A DNA stretch of 64,000 bases from Brachypodius melanocephalos (GCA_013398615.1 VZSR01001479.1:15899147-15963146), one strand, 5' to 3'; counted from the first letter of the stretch, positions 50,986 to 63,010 are shown. The notes: a model not told the origin generated them from the sequence alone. Numbers and translations: made by a program.

Positions 50986-51998
50986 GTTAGACACAGACAA
51001 AATTTTATATCAAAATGACTTTGATATTTATTGCAAAAAACCCCAGAGGCTAACAGAAAACCAAGGGAAGTGAATTGACAAAAAATCTGGAAGTTTTTTC
51101 AGTGTAAGAATTTTTTTCTTATTTACTTCCTTCCCAGGCCCCTGTGCAGACACAGCAACTATGTTTTGTGGTGGCAAAAGTCTTGAGGTATAAGAAAGTC
51201 TTTCAGAGATACCTGTCATTCAGTTCATGGTGCTTTGGATGCTGCCAACTCTCTAGATTTCACCTGTCAGTGCAGAACAGGGGGAGACTCCAGGAGGAAA
51301 GTCCTGCTGTTGGTGATCCAGCTGCAGAGGGCACTTTCCTTTCTGGGGTGGCATCGTGCCTCATTGCACTGCCAGTGAATTCACGTATAGAAAAAGAAGC
51401 TACAGAAAAAAAGAAAAAGGGAAAAAAAAAGAAAAATAAGTGAGATTTGTTATAAGCTATGTCCTGTCTCATAAAACAAAAAAAGAATAAAAAAAGCTAG
51501 GCTCCTTAGGCAAAGGTGAAAACGAAGTGACATTCACTCCTGATAGTGCATCAGAAACTTTTTGGGGATAAATTGAGATGTAGATAACAGGAAAATTAGG
51601 CAATAAGGCCAAGAGAACAAATGAAGTTGAGGAAGTGACTTATGTCACCTTGAAATAGTTTTCAACTTCCTAAGACCCAGCAGTAGAAATGAACTAATTT
51701 ATTTCAGAAAAAACCCCCTGGATTTCTATCGATGACACTGTGCTTCTTTATCTCATGATGGAGCATGGAGTGGGGTGTATGCCTGCCTCAGAGCCCTTTG
51801 AAGGAAGATGAGAGAGATGGTGCTGCTGTGGGGTGAAGGCTGCTGCAGGTGGCTGTGGATGAGGAACTCAGCTCTGCTGACACCCATCTTCTGTCAGAGC
51901 TGACAGTGATTGGAACTCTTTTTCAAAGAAGAGGAAAATAACCATTCCTAAAAAATAAATGTTTTATCTGATTATTTTTCCTCCTTTCTTTCTCCATC

Positions 51999-52026
51999 AC
52001 ACCCACACATACACACATACACACAT
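51999..52026. repeat. Imperfect (CA)n/(ACACAT)n repeat
   Basis: CACACCCACACATACACACA continues into TACACACATG. It is a short, interrupted dinucleotide-type repeat. Confidence 0.8.
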
Positions 52027-53040
52027 GAGGAAGTCAAATTCCAAACATTTCCTTCTGAAGTTTCTACTGATTGAAGAAGGCTGATATTTTGTGAAAGCTT
52101 ATACAGTTATGTGATTCAAATAGCACTGTTTTTTTTCCAAAACTGGGTTTGGCCTTCAAATTTTTTTGAGTTCACTTGTTACTCCTGTCATTTTTCTCTT
52201 TCCATTGCCATTATTAGAACGAGAAAAAATGTCATCCCTGAGGTAAAAAAAACAACCAAAAAAAACCCCCACAACTTTGGCAGAGCTGCTGATAGTGGGG
52301 AAAGGTTTAAGGGCAATTCTGAAACCAACCCTTTCTGATTACTTCCTCTTCTGTTTCACAATATGGCTTGTAGGCTGTGGGTTTTTTCCTGTATTTTTGC
52401 ACTGCTGCAAAGCTGGGTAGGTCAGCCCAGCTTCTCTCAATCCACTCATTTAGCTCCTGGCTGAGTCTAGTCAGATACCTGTCCCTGCTACCCAGCTCTC
52501 TCTTTCACTTGAATCTGCTCTTTGATGGAGCACCAGCCTACCAGAGGCTGCTGACAAGGTCAAATTCATTGATCTGGGATTCTCTACCCAACAAATGGCA
52601 CACATCTATGTGACAGCAAGTCAGAGGGTTACAAATTATAATTTGAAAGAAGAAGAAGCACCTTTGAAAAACAAATATGAAAGATGAAATAACAACTCCT
52701 TTTAATTTGTTGCTGTTTTCAAAAAATGGCTTGAAGGAAGAAAAGCAACTGCTTTTTTTTTCACTTGTCTAACATTATTCTTGTACTCACCCTGTCCACT
52801 AAGATACCTTACATTTAGATATTTTATCAAAAAGTATTTAAATAAAGTCAAAAATTCAAGCCAGTTGTTTGCTATTTTAGTCTATAATCATCAAAAACCT
52901 CTGCTGAGACATGACTTTGGTCTAGTCTGAAATAGCCACAGGTTAGACTGAGACCTTGGAGCAGACTGTGCCTGGGATGCAGAATTTCCAGAAACTGAAT
53001 TCAGCCTTACAACTACAGAATATCACTAATGGATATTTGT

Positions 53041-53098
53041 AGAAGAAAAACAAAGAAACAAACAAAACCCCCAAAAATAAAACCAACCAAACCAACAT
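53041..53098. repeat. A/C-rich low-complexity tract
   Basis: AGAAGAAAAACAAAGAAACA is followed by repeated CAAAA, AACC and ACCAACC words over about 58 bases. It contains almost no T on this strand. Confidence 0.8.
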
Positions 53099-55513
53099 AC
53101 TAAACTCAGGATTTAAGACCCTCCTTCCATTAAGTAATGAAATGCAGCTTCTCTATGCTGGACAGCAGACCAGGGATTAGATGCCTTGTGTGGCTTCTCT
53201 GGAAACAAGAAGAGCTCTGTTTGCACCAGACAGGGCTCTGCCCTTTTTTTTGTATCCAGACACAAACAACAAACCTGCTGCTGCACTGTGGTATAAAACA
53301 AAATTACCATTCTGCTTTGTAGCTTCAACAAAGAGTAAATATGCACCTACTCAGCTAATGTTTAGTGTTGTACAGAGACAATTTATCAGAAGATGCTCCT
53401 GCTATCTGTGTTTATATGACCTATGGGAATTGGGCAGCACTTTGAAAAGCTGTCATGTTAATTATCCTTTCTTGATAATCATTGTAGCGGCAATAATAGT
53501 GGTGAACTCTGTGTTGATGCTTGCACAGATGTTGAAGGCTGCCCTGTGGAAAACATCCTTTCTTTTCAAAGCTATGACAAGCTAAGGTTGTTAAATCCAA
53601 CCTGTCTCTTGTGCAGGATTGGGGGGAAGATTCCACTTCATGTCATTGCAAAAATTAAGGGACATACAATTTTTAAAGATATTTATTTTAGGGGTGTTAT
53701 TCCCCAGACTACCCAATATTTAATTAAAAAAATCAGTTAAAGGAAATCCTGTTTCAAAGGATGAATGTGCACATCTCAGTTAACAAGGAAAGCAAAGGGA
53801 TTTGTAACTGGTTTTCATGAAAGTTTAAAAATGGTAATCAATATATTAATCATGATGATCTAAACCCCCAAGGACACTTGCCTAGGCAGTAAGAGAAATG
53901 AAGAGTTTGTTCCATCTCTTTATTTTGAAAGAGCTAATATCGTATAAAGATGGAAGCAAGGATAGGTGGGCCCAGGAATGCAATGGGAAAGGATAAGATC
54001 AGTTTGGTATTGTTACTTAGATATACATGACTTGACTTTTGCTGATCCTGATTTCTTCATCCACTCTGGATGAAATTCATCCTTCTTTAGCCCACCAGCT
54101 CAAAGTCTTTGGATTATTTATAGTATCAGAGATGAGGCTTAACCAAGAATTTGAATGATTTGTACACCTTATGCTCGAGTTGTGCACAGAGAATTCCCTT
54201 TCAAAGACTAGTTTGCTGTTCGTGGACATTCAGTTCTGGCTCTCACCGGAGCAGAAGGTTCTCTAACCATCTATCTTAGCAACAAATAGGAAAATATTCC
54301 TCCTTACTAAGTGGTGTTCAATAGCACATTTTTACAGGCATCTAACATCAACCTTGTGTTTAAAAAAAAAGGATATAGTATGGTTTTAAACTGTTTCTTC
54401 TCTGTTTCATGGAGACTCCCGTGGAGGCTTCTGAGATAGCAGGATGGATCTTGCTGGAAACAAAACTTTTCATTAGTACAATTCTTCAGAAAATTACAAA
54501 TGTGCCATTCTGCAGTTGTAATAAGAAAATCTTTGCAAACTCTATAACCTAAAATACCATCACTTTTATTATAAAGCTATGCAACCTGCAGCCTGAGCTA
54601 CTATCAATTCTACAACATAACTCTGAAATATTTGTTCAAAAGCATTTATAAACACATTTAAGTTAAAATAAGAAAAATATAAACCTGAAAGTTACTTTTA
54701 AGTGGGAAGGTTAAATTTAACTCCTGAGAAAATACCAGATTTATAATATTTTTCCCTCTGCATGATTTTGTTCCTCTCTCCATTCCATAAATAAAGAATT
54801 GGCTATAACAGATTGTATAAAATATTGATATCATTAACCTCAGCTCTTTACCCAAAAGCATTTATGTTGAAGAAGTATGGCAAGTATTGTTATCATATAA
54901 ATTTTATGGAAAAAAAACCCCAAAAAACAAACAAACAAAAAAATACAAACTGATGGCAGTTAATAGTGGTTCACCCAAATCATGCTATGTGCTTTACTGG
55001 TAATGAATTTGTGTGAATAACGTAATCTCCTTACATTAAAGATTCGTAGTGGAGCCTGCTGTTAACCTTTATACAGAATCTGGTAATTCCTTGTGAGGAT
55101 TTCATACACACACAGTAATATACCAGGCCTTTTGGGTAAACAGTAGCTTACCTTCATGAATAATATTCTGATTAGTTGCAAAGGATATTTTTTACTGTGA
55201 GGGATACCTTCCTGCATTACATGTTTAATGTTCTTTAATTCTGGTAAGTGATGTTGACATATCTCAATGAATTTATGTGGGTGTTAATTATTAACTAATA
55301 TTAATAATAAAAAGCAAAATTGGTGCCATTAATTGACTCTTTAAGATGTTTTTCCCACTTACCAATCTCAGAGCACTTTAAAAATATTTGGTGTGATAAG
55401 CCTCACAACACCTCTAATAGTTATGTCAGGAATTTGTCGTTGTCTCTTAACACTTGGAAGGAAAAAAATAGCACGGTGACATTTAATGATTCATGCAAGA
55501 ACAAGGTCTTGCC

Positions 55514-55544
55514 AGATTAGTACTAATCTAGCTAGATTAGTACT
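55514..55544. other. Compound perfect palindrome (16 bp overlapping 26 bp)
   Basis: AGATTAGTACTAATCT (55514-55529) is a perfect 16-base palindrome. The 26 bases at 55519-55544, starting AGTACTAATCTAG and centred on the AGCT at 55530-55533, are also a perfect palindrome. The word AGATTAGTACT thus appears three times in alternating orientation within 31 bases. This could extrude as a small cruciform. Confidence 0.95.
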
Positions 55545-56875
55545 TGTGCCATTCTATTCCAGGTTTCTGTTCTCACCACAAGTCTGGACAGCTTTCCCCA
55601 AACAGTCTGTTGTCAGTAAGAGTACATCAAGACAAGACAAACATGAACAGTAGAGAACACAGGGAAGTAGACAAGTGGGAAAGCATTAAATGACAAGTCC
55701 AGCAAGGAGAGGCCTTAGGGACTTCATCTAGGAGCAGCAGGGCTGCCTACTGTGCAAAAGAATAAGGTGAAATCCTTATGAGCAAGCTCAGAGAAGCAGC
55801 AGAACAGAGATGAGCAGCCATTAACAGAGGTGACTCCTCCAACCTGCTGAGTCCTAGATCAACTTAGGTGCTACACAGAGACAAAATCAGGCATCAGTGA
55901 GATGCTAACACTCTCACTGCCTAGAGGGTTTCTGTTTGTCCCTCTCAACAATAGCTGGCTGCTCACACATCGGATTTTTGTCAGACTGGGGGTCAAATCA
56001 ATCAGAGCACAAGACCAGTGAGTTGGAATCCCTCTTCCTCAGCTGAAGATGTCTCCCCATCCATCAGAGTATGCTCTGGTGCTGGCTGCAGCCCTAGTGA
56101 ACACCTAGCTGGTCTATCTTGACTGTAGCACTGTGACCCCTTATAAAAAACTTCTCAGGACCTAAGGAGCACTCCCTGGGTTGCTGGAAAACCATGCAGT
56201 GTTGGTGGATACACTTTACTCCACTAAAAATAATGTGACTTTGACATCCCTCATTTCTTTTCCTACAGGCTTTCCAGATGTGTGCAACTGGATCATCTCG
56301 GGACATTTTTCCAGACCACCTGGTTAGAGGTTTCTGTGGCAATTTCAGCTGAAGGTGGGGAAAGGTGATACTGTGTTGGACTCACATACAAACTAGGTGA
56401 AGATAAAGGGTGCAAGATTAATTCTGACCCTTCACAGTGTTGAAGTGATGCATTACACTGTCTTAATATTGTTTAAGAATTTGATTAAATTCTATAAGCA
56501 TTTATGGCTGTTACTGTGTTAGTACTAATAGAGAACACCCCAATAAATTCATTCTGTTCAGCACCTGTGCACACATCCTTTCCTAGTCTACATGATATAA
56601 ATAAACAAGCTGCACTTAAGAAACAAAACATGAAAATAGAATCTGACTCTTTTAAGCACCTTTGGCAGCATGGCAGTTTCCTCACTGCCTGGAAACAGTG
56701 GTTTGGTGCTAATTCAATGGGACCATTGCTACTCACTGAGCCCCCAAACCTACCACCCCCAGTGTTTTCAGATTTCTCTCAAGTGAGCATCAATCCAGGT
56801 AAATTTGAGATTGCTGACAAGAAATCACAGGCTGAGCTGTGGGGAACCTGAAAGAAAAAAAAATCTGCATTTAGT

Positions 56876-56902
56876 CATAACTAGAAAATTTTCCTAGTTA
56901 TG
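56876..56902. other. Near-perfect 27-base palindrome
   Basis: CATAACTAG (56876-56884) and CTAGTTATG (56894-56902) are exact reverse complements. The nine bases between them are AAAATTTT, itself a palindrome, plus one unpaired C at 56893. The whole site is therefore symmetrical apart from that base. Confidence 0.9.
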
Positions 56903-57575
56903 CCTTAAATAAATAAAAGTAAATAATCCTACAGGAAGCAGTGTTGTGAGAGACCCATAGATAAACAGAAATGAGTTAAAAGCATTATTTGAGGAGTAAA
57001 ATGAAAAGGTCAAATTGCAGGGCTGAATTAAGGTAATCATAATGCAGTTTTCAAATATATTTGCAGTTGAGAGCTATGGAAGGCAAGATTAAAATTTGGC
57101 CACTTGCAAATAATAGCAGCAGTGCCCTGGGAAATTGGGTGCAGAAGCAGCAAGCTCTGGAATAGTTCTCTTCTTTTTGCTTCTGTCTCTGCTCATCATG
57201 AGGCATTTAGCCATGACCAGGGTCAGATCCCATTGCCTGATAGAACAGACTTTAGAGAGTGTGTGGAGAATTAATGCCCAGGGGAAGATGAAGACCTTAG
57301 TCTTGCATACCAATGCTTCATCTCAAAATTCACAATCTGAAAACGACAGGACATGCCTAATGATGAATCTCTTAGTCATTTAAGATGGTAAAAAGCCTCA
57401 GCAGCATAGCTGTTTCCCACAGTCCACTTTAGCTGACTGTGTGGAATGTCAAAAGCTCCAGAAAATGGATCAAGCTATTTTGAGACAGGTGAATTTATCC
57501 CTCAGCAGCACAGGTAATTGACCTGGTGCTTATGTACATCTGTCAAGGATCATCTGGACATAACCCTGAGTGAGG

Positions 57576-57951
57576 TCACACTCATACACAGATCTGAGAA
57601 TGGACTTTGACAGGCTTGAGAAATGGCTCTCTGCAAACCTCATGAAATTCAACAAGGCCAAGTGCAAACTCTTGCACACGAGTTGGGGTAATCTCATGCA
57701 CAAAGACAGGCTGGGTAGAAGATGTATTCATAACTGCCCTGAAGAGAAGGACTTGGGGTTGTTGGTGGATAAGAAGCTCAGCATGACCTGGCAATGTGCA
57801 CTCACAGCCCAGAAAGCAAACTGTATCCTGGGTTAAATCAAAAGAAATGTGACCAGCAGGTTGAGTGAGGTGATTCTGCCCCTCTACTCCACCCTTATGA
57901 CACCCCAACTGGACTATTGTGTCCAACTCTTGGGCTAACAACATGAGGAAG
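57576..57951 (+). mobile_element. CR1 LINE (outer copy), RT C-terminal part
   Basis: Translated from about 57576 the frame gives the CR1 blocks DRLEKWLSANLMKFNKAKCK, EEKDLGLLVDKKLSMTWQCA and ANCILG. It then meets an in-frame TAA where CR1 normally reads GCIKR. The coding block resumes as SEVILPLYSTLMTP and LDYCVQLLG, followed by AACAACATGAGGAAGG, the equivalent of the 'ccagcacaagaagga' stretch. At about 57951 the outer CR1 breaks off and a different CR1 tail begins. Its continuation is at 58125-58560. The copy is dead and 5'-truncated. Confidence 0.9.
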
Positions 57952-58124
57952 GGAAGAACAGATTACCCAGAGAGGGTGTGGAGTGTATCACACTGGAGAT
58001 ATTCAAAACTGCCTGGACACAATCCTGTGCCATGTGCTTTAGGCTGACCCTGCTTAAGCAGAGAGCTTGGACCAGGAGACCCACTGTGGTGCTTTCCAAC
58101 CTAACCCATTCTGTGACTCTGTAA
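57952..58124 (+). mobile_element. CR1 3'-tail inserted into the outer CR1
   Basis: GAACAGATTACCCAGAGAGG, CTGGAGATATTCAAAACTGC, CTGGACACAATCCTGTGCC and GCTGACCCTGCTTAAGCAG lead to the CR1 terminus TTTCCAACCTAACCCATTCT with GTGACTCTGTAA. This is a complete CR1 3' end of about 173 bases, of a subfamily different from the surrounding copy. Its 3' terminus sits exactly where the outer CR1 resumes, as expected for a short 5'-truncated CR1 insertion. Confidence 0.8.
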
Positions 58125-58562
58125 ACCAGTTGGAATGAGTCCAGAGGAGGGCCCAGAAGATGATCGGAGCCTGGAGCCCATCTGCTAAGAAGACAGACAG
58201 ACAGCTGGGATTGTTCATCCTGGAAAAGAAAAGGTCCTGCAGTGACCTCTTAGCACCTTCCAGTCCCTAAAGGGGGCTACAAGAGACCTTAGGGAAGGAG
58301 GAGGAGGGGCTGTGACTTTAGATTGATGAGGGCAGGTCTAGATTAGATATAAGGAAGAAATTTTCTTCATGAGGATGGTGACACTCAGGAGCAGGTTACT
58401 CAGAGATCTTGTGGATGCCTCATAACTGGCAATGTTCAAGCAAGGTTGGATGAGGTTTTGAGCAGCCTGGTGTAGTGGAAGGTGTCCCATGGCAGGGGGG
58501 CTGGAACTAGATAATCTTAGGGTCTTCTCCTACCCAAACCATTCCATAATTCTATGAATCTG
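58125..58562 (+). mobile_element. CR1 LINE (outer copy), 3' part
   Basis: ACCAGTTGGAATGAGTCCAG resumes the outer CR1 precisely after the interruption ('gacctgttggagtgagtccagaggaggg'). It continues through GATTGTTCATCCTGGAAAAG, TTTAGATTGATGAGGGCAGG, AGATATAAGGAAGAAATTTT and GGTGTCCCATGGCAGGGGG to the terminus ACCCAAACCATTCCATAATT with CTATGAATC. About two degenerate copies of the CR1 terminal octamer are present (58541-58560). A GACAGACAGACAG run lies at about 58192-58204. Confidence 0.92.
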
Positions 58563-59249
58563 CAAAAGGTTCCTTCATTGTGACAGCTTCTCTCAGAGGC
58601 TACATGAGCACAGATTCTATTCACAGTTCTCATGCACAGAATTTTGTTTCCAATTTTACTTCACCATTTAAGATGTCAGTTTGCTTATATTTGAGTCACT
58701 GCTTAAAACTCACTGTATGTATGTCTGAAGGAGATGTCGCAGGAAAGACTATGGGTAGCTCAAGTCCTCAAATGAATTGCTTTTTCCTCTATTGAAATCT
58801 CAAAGCCAGCCAGGCTACATCCAGGTATAAAGGTCAAGTTGACATCCCAGTCATGGGATTCAATCTTCTTTCATCTTGTATCCTGGCCTTTGCTTTCCCT
58901 TTACTTCTACTGCTTCAGGAGCAGCCATGCCTGATGTGCAGAATCTCACAGCCAGGGAGGCAGCAGCTCTTCACCTAAAATTGCAGAATGTGCTGCTAAA
59001 AGTATTATGGGATTTTAGTAATTTGGCATCTATAAGAAAGGTTAAGAATATAAGAGCAGACTTAACTGGGTCGGGGCAAAAATCAGCCTAGCAAGGTCCG
59101 TGCTCAAACATTGACCAAAAGTAAAAGCCTGGGGAAGAACAAGTACAGGAATAAAAATATATGCAACTACTCCCCCTCTACTCCACTACTCAAACTTTAA
59201 GGGCAGCGACTTTCTGACCTAAGACAAATGACATTTCTGCATATTTATT
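58563..59249. other. Non-coding unique sequence
   Basis: No gene or repeat is recognised between the CR1 nest and the old L3/CR1 relic. Confidence 0.5.
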
Positions 59250-59650
59250 AAGCCTCAGGAGGTTTCTTTTCCAAACACTTTCCAATTTCCCCTTGAAGCC
59301 ACATGACCATCCTTTGGCAAGGAGTGCCAAGACTCTACTGTGTGCTTCGTGAAGCCTTTTGCTCATTTTGAGTCTGACTGCTGTCATTGGATGCCTCTCA
59401 CTTTTGCTTTGGTGGAGACAGCAAAGCCCCTTTCCCTTTCTCACTCTCTGTGTCACTTCTCACAGACAGATACGTATTTCCCTTTCAATGGCTCTTTTCC
59501 AGAGTAAAAATCCCAGGATAGTCAAGTATTCCTCCTAAGGGAGCTGTTTAATGCCTTTGATGATATTGCTCTAGCGCTCCTATGGGACAAAAGAACTTGA
59601 ATTGAAAAACAATCTCAACACATGGCTGAACACTGGATTCATGTTGTGGA
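59250..59650 (-). mobile_element. Old L3/CR1-type LINE 3'-region relic
   Basis: On the plus strand, diverged blocks follow in order: CTACTGTGTGCTTCGTGAAG, TTGGATGCCTCTC, GGCTCTTTTCCAGAGTAAAA, ATCCCAGGATAGTCAAGTAT, TCCTCCTAAGGGAGCTGTTT, GATATTGCTCTAGCGCTCC, AACAATCTCAACACATGGCTG. This is the order of an old reptile/bird L3-like CR1 consensus in reverse ('tgcgctgtgtgaagaagtacttcc ... ctcttttccaagctgaaaagtcccag ... ctcctcatatggaagctgttccata ... ttgttgccctcctctg'). Divergence is very high and the limits are approximate. Confidence 0.55.
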
Positions 59651-62085
59651 GAGAAAAGCTTTCTCTGTTGCTCTCTGTTTTCCTAGTATTTTGTGTGCTT
59701 TCGGACTGCTACAATATCCTGAGCTGGTGTTTTCAGAGAGTATCTGTTGTGACAGTCAGGGCCTGAGACACAACTATTAGCATCATGCCCATCATTTTAC
59801 ATGTGAAGTTTGAGAGTGTTGCTCCCAGCATGAGGATGATGGATTTTGTCCACAACAAGTTTCCCTGCTCAGACATTCACCTGTGTAACATTGCTCAGTA
59901 AGGCTGAGTGATTTGCACTATAATGGTAGATGAGATTGCCAACAAATCAGGAGTGAAAGATAATCCACATGAAGACATTTCCCACATGAAAGAGTCCTTT
60001 GGATTCTTGCTTTTCTAACCCTGTGAGCTAATGTGGATGGAGTAGGGCCCTGTGCCTCTGCAGTTTAAATATTAAATAAGAGCTCCTAACACTAAAAAAT
60101 AAACTACTTGCTCTTTCCAAGAATCCAATGCAGGGAATGGAAGCAAGGTGAGTGTTTTCTTTTCATAATTTTCTGGTCTCGTTTTTTTTCCCATCAGTCA
60201 CAGAGGAAAACTGACACTCCCGTGCAGTGCCCTGAGTTTCCATCAATCCTGGCAAATCCCTTCTATTGCTTCCATCTCTTATGGTCTTCTCTCTTCTGAC
60301 AAGTTCCAGAGCAGGGGCAAAGCCTCACCAACACAGCACCCACTTTTTGCTGGGGTGCTGAGCCCCCGATGGAGACTGTGCAAGGAGCACTGGCTGCAGC
60401 CCAGTGCCACTGACAGAGCCACTGGGGAGCTTCATTCACCTGATCTGTGGGAGAAGGGTGACATCCTGGTGCAGTGGCAGGGCCAGCAGCCTGAGCACTG
60501 TGACTGTGGGGTCAGTCACAGTCTGTATGTGGGCCAATGCATGTGGGCTTTTGCTGCCCAAAAAGGAAATGATTCCCTGTGACCTTGAGCTTCATCTTTG
60601 CGCCTTCCCCGGCGTGCAATGTGATAGTTAATGATGGAGGAATGGCAATGCTTTGTCCTCGCATAAAATCACACTTATTCGCTGCTAGTGGAGACTTGTT
60701 TCTCTACCTGAGATTTTATTGGGTGTGAATGCATGGCTTTGCATCTCTGGGCATTGCATCCAGGACACACTGGTGATAATTCAGCATGCAGACAGTTTAC
60801 TCCAGCAGGCAGGACAGAAACTACCTGGTCTGCTGTCTCACAGGAAAAGAATTTGCACATTCCTCTCCCCCTGCTTAATTACTTTCAAAGCAGATAATTA
60901 AAAATATCAAAGGGAAGTATCACTGTCTCATTACATTCCTCATTTAAATGAACATAATATGGCAGGAAATTATTTTGAGCATGAAAGAAATAGGAAAAGC
61001 AGCCTATGAGTGGACCAGTCCAATTTTTCAATTTTGTAGGAGAGAAAGAAGACCTAACTCTTAATAAATTTGGGGAAAAAAAGGTATTTTAACATAAGTA
61101 AAGGCTTAAAATAATAAATGCATTGGATATATTTCTATGATTAACTGGCAGTGTAACTTTTTTTTTCAGTTAAGTATAACTAAGGCTCCTAATAATATAA
61201 GCATTTTTGTTTATAGTTTGCTGTACCTCAAATAAGAGTCTTGTCCTGGTAATTGCTCATGTTTCAGTGTTGAAGTCATTAAATAACACTTTTGTCAAAT
61301 TAAAAGTTTAATCTAAAAGGAGGCTTATTATCAATGTGCCAGCACTTGCTTCCTAAAAATGAGTGCTCATGTTCTTTACTGAGGCAATACACTAGAAGAG
61401 ATAATGGGAAAGAGATGGAACAAAAAATCTATGTAATTGGACAGTGTTTCTGGGAGTGAAACCTAGGTCTCCTGCTGGTTTGATTTTTTTAAAAATGTAG
61501 CTCTGTTGCCATATTTTCCCACTTTTAAAATAGTGATATCACTGCTGAAACACTAGTAATGAAGAGAACTATTTGTAGGACTGACATGTGCTTAATGCTC
61601 ATGGAGCAGTTCCACTGATATCACCACGACACCACGAGTGGTGACCTAAATGTAAAATCACTTCAAGGACTTAAACATATAGATTTTTGTCAGCAGTCTT
61701 TTAAATATATTCAATGTTTTAAATCTGTGGTGTTTATCGACAAGGGTCAGCTTTCCAATTAAAATGCAACAATGAAATATTCATACACCTTCACAGCAAA
61801 GTGACACGGTGAAGAAAACCAAGGCTAGATATCTGACTAATACAACAAAGCAAAAAAAGCCAGCACTCAGCACAGGAGTCTTATGCCAGGGAAGTAGCAT
61901 GAAGAAACAAACATAGAAAATTTCCCAATTTTTACTGCTCTCTTCATTCACCTCTGTCAAAATTGAAGTGAAATCAAAAAGTTTGAAGAAAACTTTAAAT
62001 TCGGCTACAAGATATATTTTATTTGTCTTATTATAATATCACCTAAAACCCCCAATCAAACTGTTTGTACACAGAGTGCTTGCAA
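59651..62085. other. Non-coding, AT-rich sequence
   Basis: No gene is recognised. About 60870-61010 holds two TAATTA cores (60876-60881, 60895-60900) and ATCAAAG (60906-60912) in a stretch free of simple repeats. It is a candidate regulatory element with no further support. Confidence 0.5.
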
Positions 62086-62124
62086 TCTAAGTCTAAGTAA
62101 TCTAAATCTAAGTCTAAATCTAAG
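62086..62124. repeat. (TCTAAR)n hexamer repeat
   Basis: Six copies of TCTAAG or TCTAAA follow one another, with a three-base TAA insertion after the second. The unit resembles no vertebrate telomere unit. It stands about 150 bases before the assembly gap. Confidence 0.9.
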
Positions 62125-62270
62125 TGAAGCAATGTTCTGCAAATAACAATTGCAAAAGTTTCTATGCTCTATCTTGATGTCTTTGTTAGGTTTCAAATGT
62201 CACAATCGCAATAAGACAAAACCATGCTGGAGCAGGAAAAGTAGAGTCCAGCTCTTGGCCGTCTTTCACT
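62125..62270. other. Sequence leading into the gap
   Basis: Nothing recognisable. The open frame that crosses the gap is an artefact of the N run. Confidence 0.5.
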
Positions 62271-62370
62271 NNNNNNNNNNNNNNNNNNNNNNNNNNNNNN
62301 NNNNNNNNNNNNNNNNNNNNNNNNNNNNNNNNNNNNNNNNNNNNNNNNNNNNNNNNNNNNNNNNNNNNNN
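62271..62370. other. Assembly gap (100 N)
   Basis: Exactly 100 N, the conventional placeholder for a gap of unknown size. True distances across it are unknown. Confidence 1.
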
Positions 62371-62815
62371 CTTAAAATCCTATTTCAGGTTTAATGATCA
62401 AGGGTGTTAACTCAAGGATTTATACCTGTGATTTTGAAACTGATGTCTGTAATTAACTAATGATTTTGCAGGGTTATATATTCTCTGAGGAAAGTGTAAA
62501 CTCTGCAAGTTTTGTGGTTGCAAGCAGCTGCACAACAACAGCCTCCAGAAGTTAATTGCAAGGGCAAAGCCAAGACTTGGGTTGTCCTTCTCCCAGCAAA
62601 GCACTGATTGGCACTCATTGGTCTCAAACAGAATAATTTATAGCCACTGGCAAATAGGGTCTAGGAAACTTTCCTCTGATGGGTGGATTTTTAGGTTTTG
62701 GATTAATGATACCACAGGTACAAAGATACTTGTGATGATAAGTATGTTACGCAGAGATAGCTCAGTTTCAATAGGATTCAGGTTCCTAAAGGAATAGGGT
62801 TGTATTATCAACTCA
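62371..62815. other. Non-coding unique sequence
   Basis: Nothing is recognised between the gap and the CR1 tail. Confidence 0.5.
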
Positions 62816-63010
62816 AGCTGCACCAGGGCAGATGTAGATTGGACATCAGGAGGAATCACTTCAAGAAAAGGGTTTTAAGCATTGGAACAGACGGCCCAGA
62901 GAGGTGGCACCATCACCATCTCTGGAGCTGTTCAGGAAATCTCTGGACATGGTACTCAGTGCCATGGTCTGTTTGACAAGGTGGTGATCAGTCAGAGCTT
63001 GGATAATCAG
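62816..63010 (+). mobile_element. CR1 LINE 3'-region fragment
   Basis: GCACCAGGGCAGATGTAGAT, TTGGACATCAGGAGGAATCA, AAGCATTGGAACAG, GCCCAGAGAGGTGGCACCAT and CACTCAGTGCCATGGTCTG, then TTTGACAAGGTGGTGATC, match the CR1 3' untranslated region of the subfamily with the 'ctcagtgccatggtctggttgacatggtggtgttcggtc' block. It fades at GCTTGGATAATCAG, before the terminal 'ttccaacctgattgattctatgattct' part. The copy is therefore truncated at both ends. Confidence 0.85.

Larger units (their letters stand above)
50986..57575. other. Non-coding unique sequence
   Basis: No gene is recognised over 6.6 kb. Short A-rich tracts lie at 51395-51437 and 54908-54943. The 134-codon plus-strand frame at 53181-53585 shows no domain, although one part (IIIVAAIIVVNSVLM) is hydrophobic by composition. 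Confidence 0.5.

Noticed and set aside
62150..62410. Open frame across the N run
   Set aside because: It contains 34 undefined residues created by the assembly gap.
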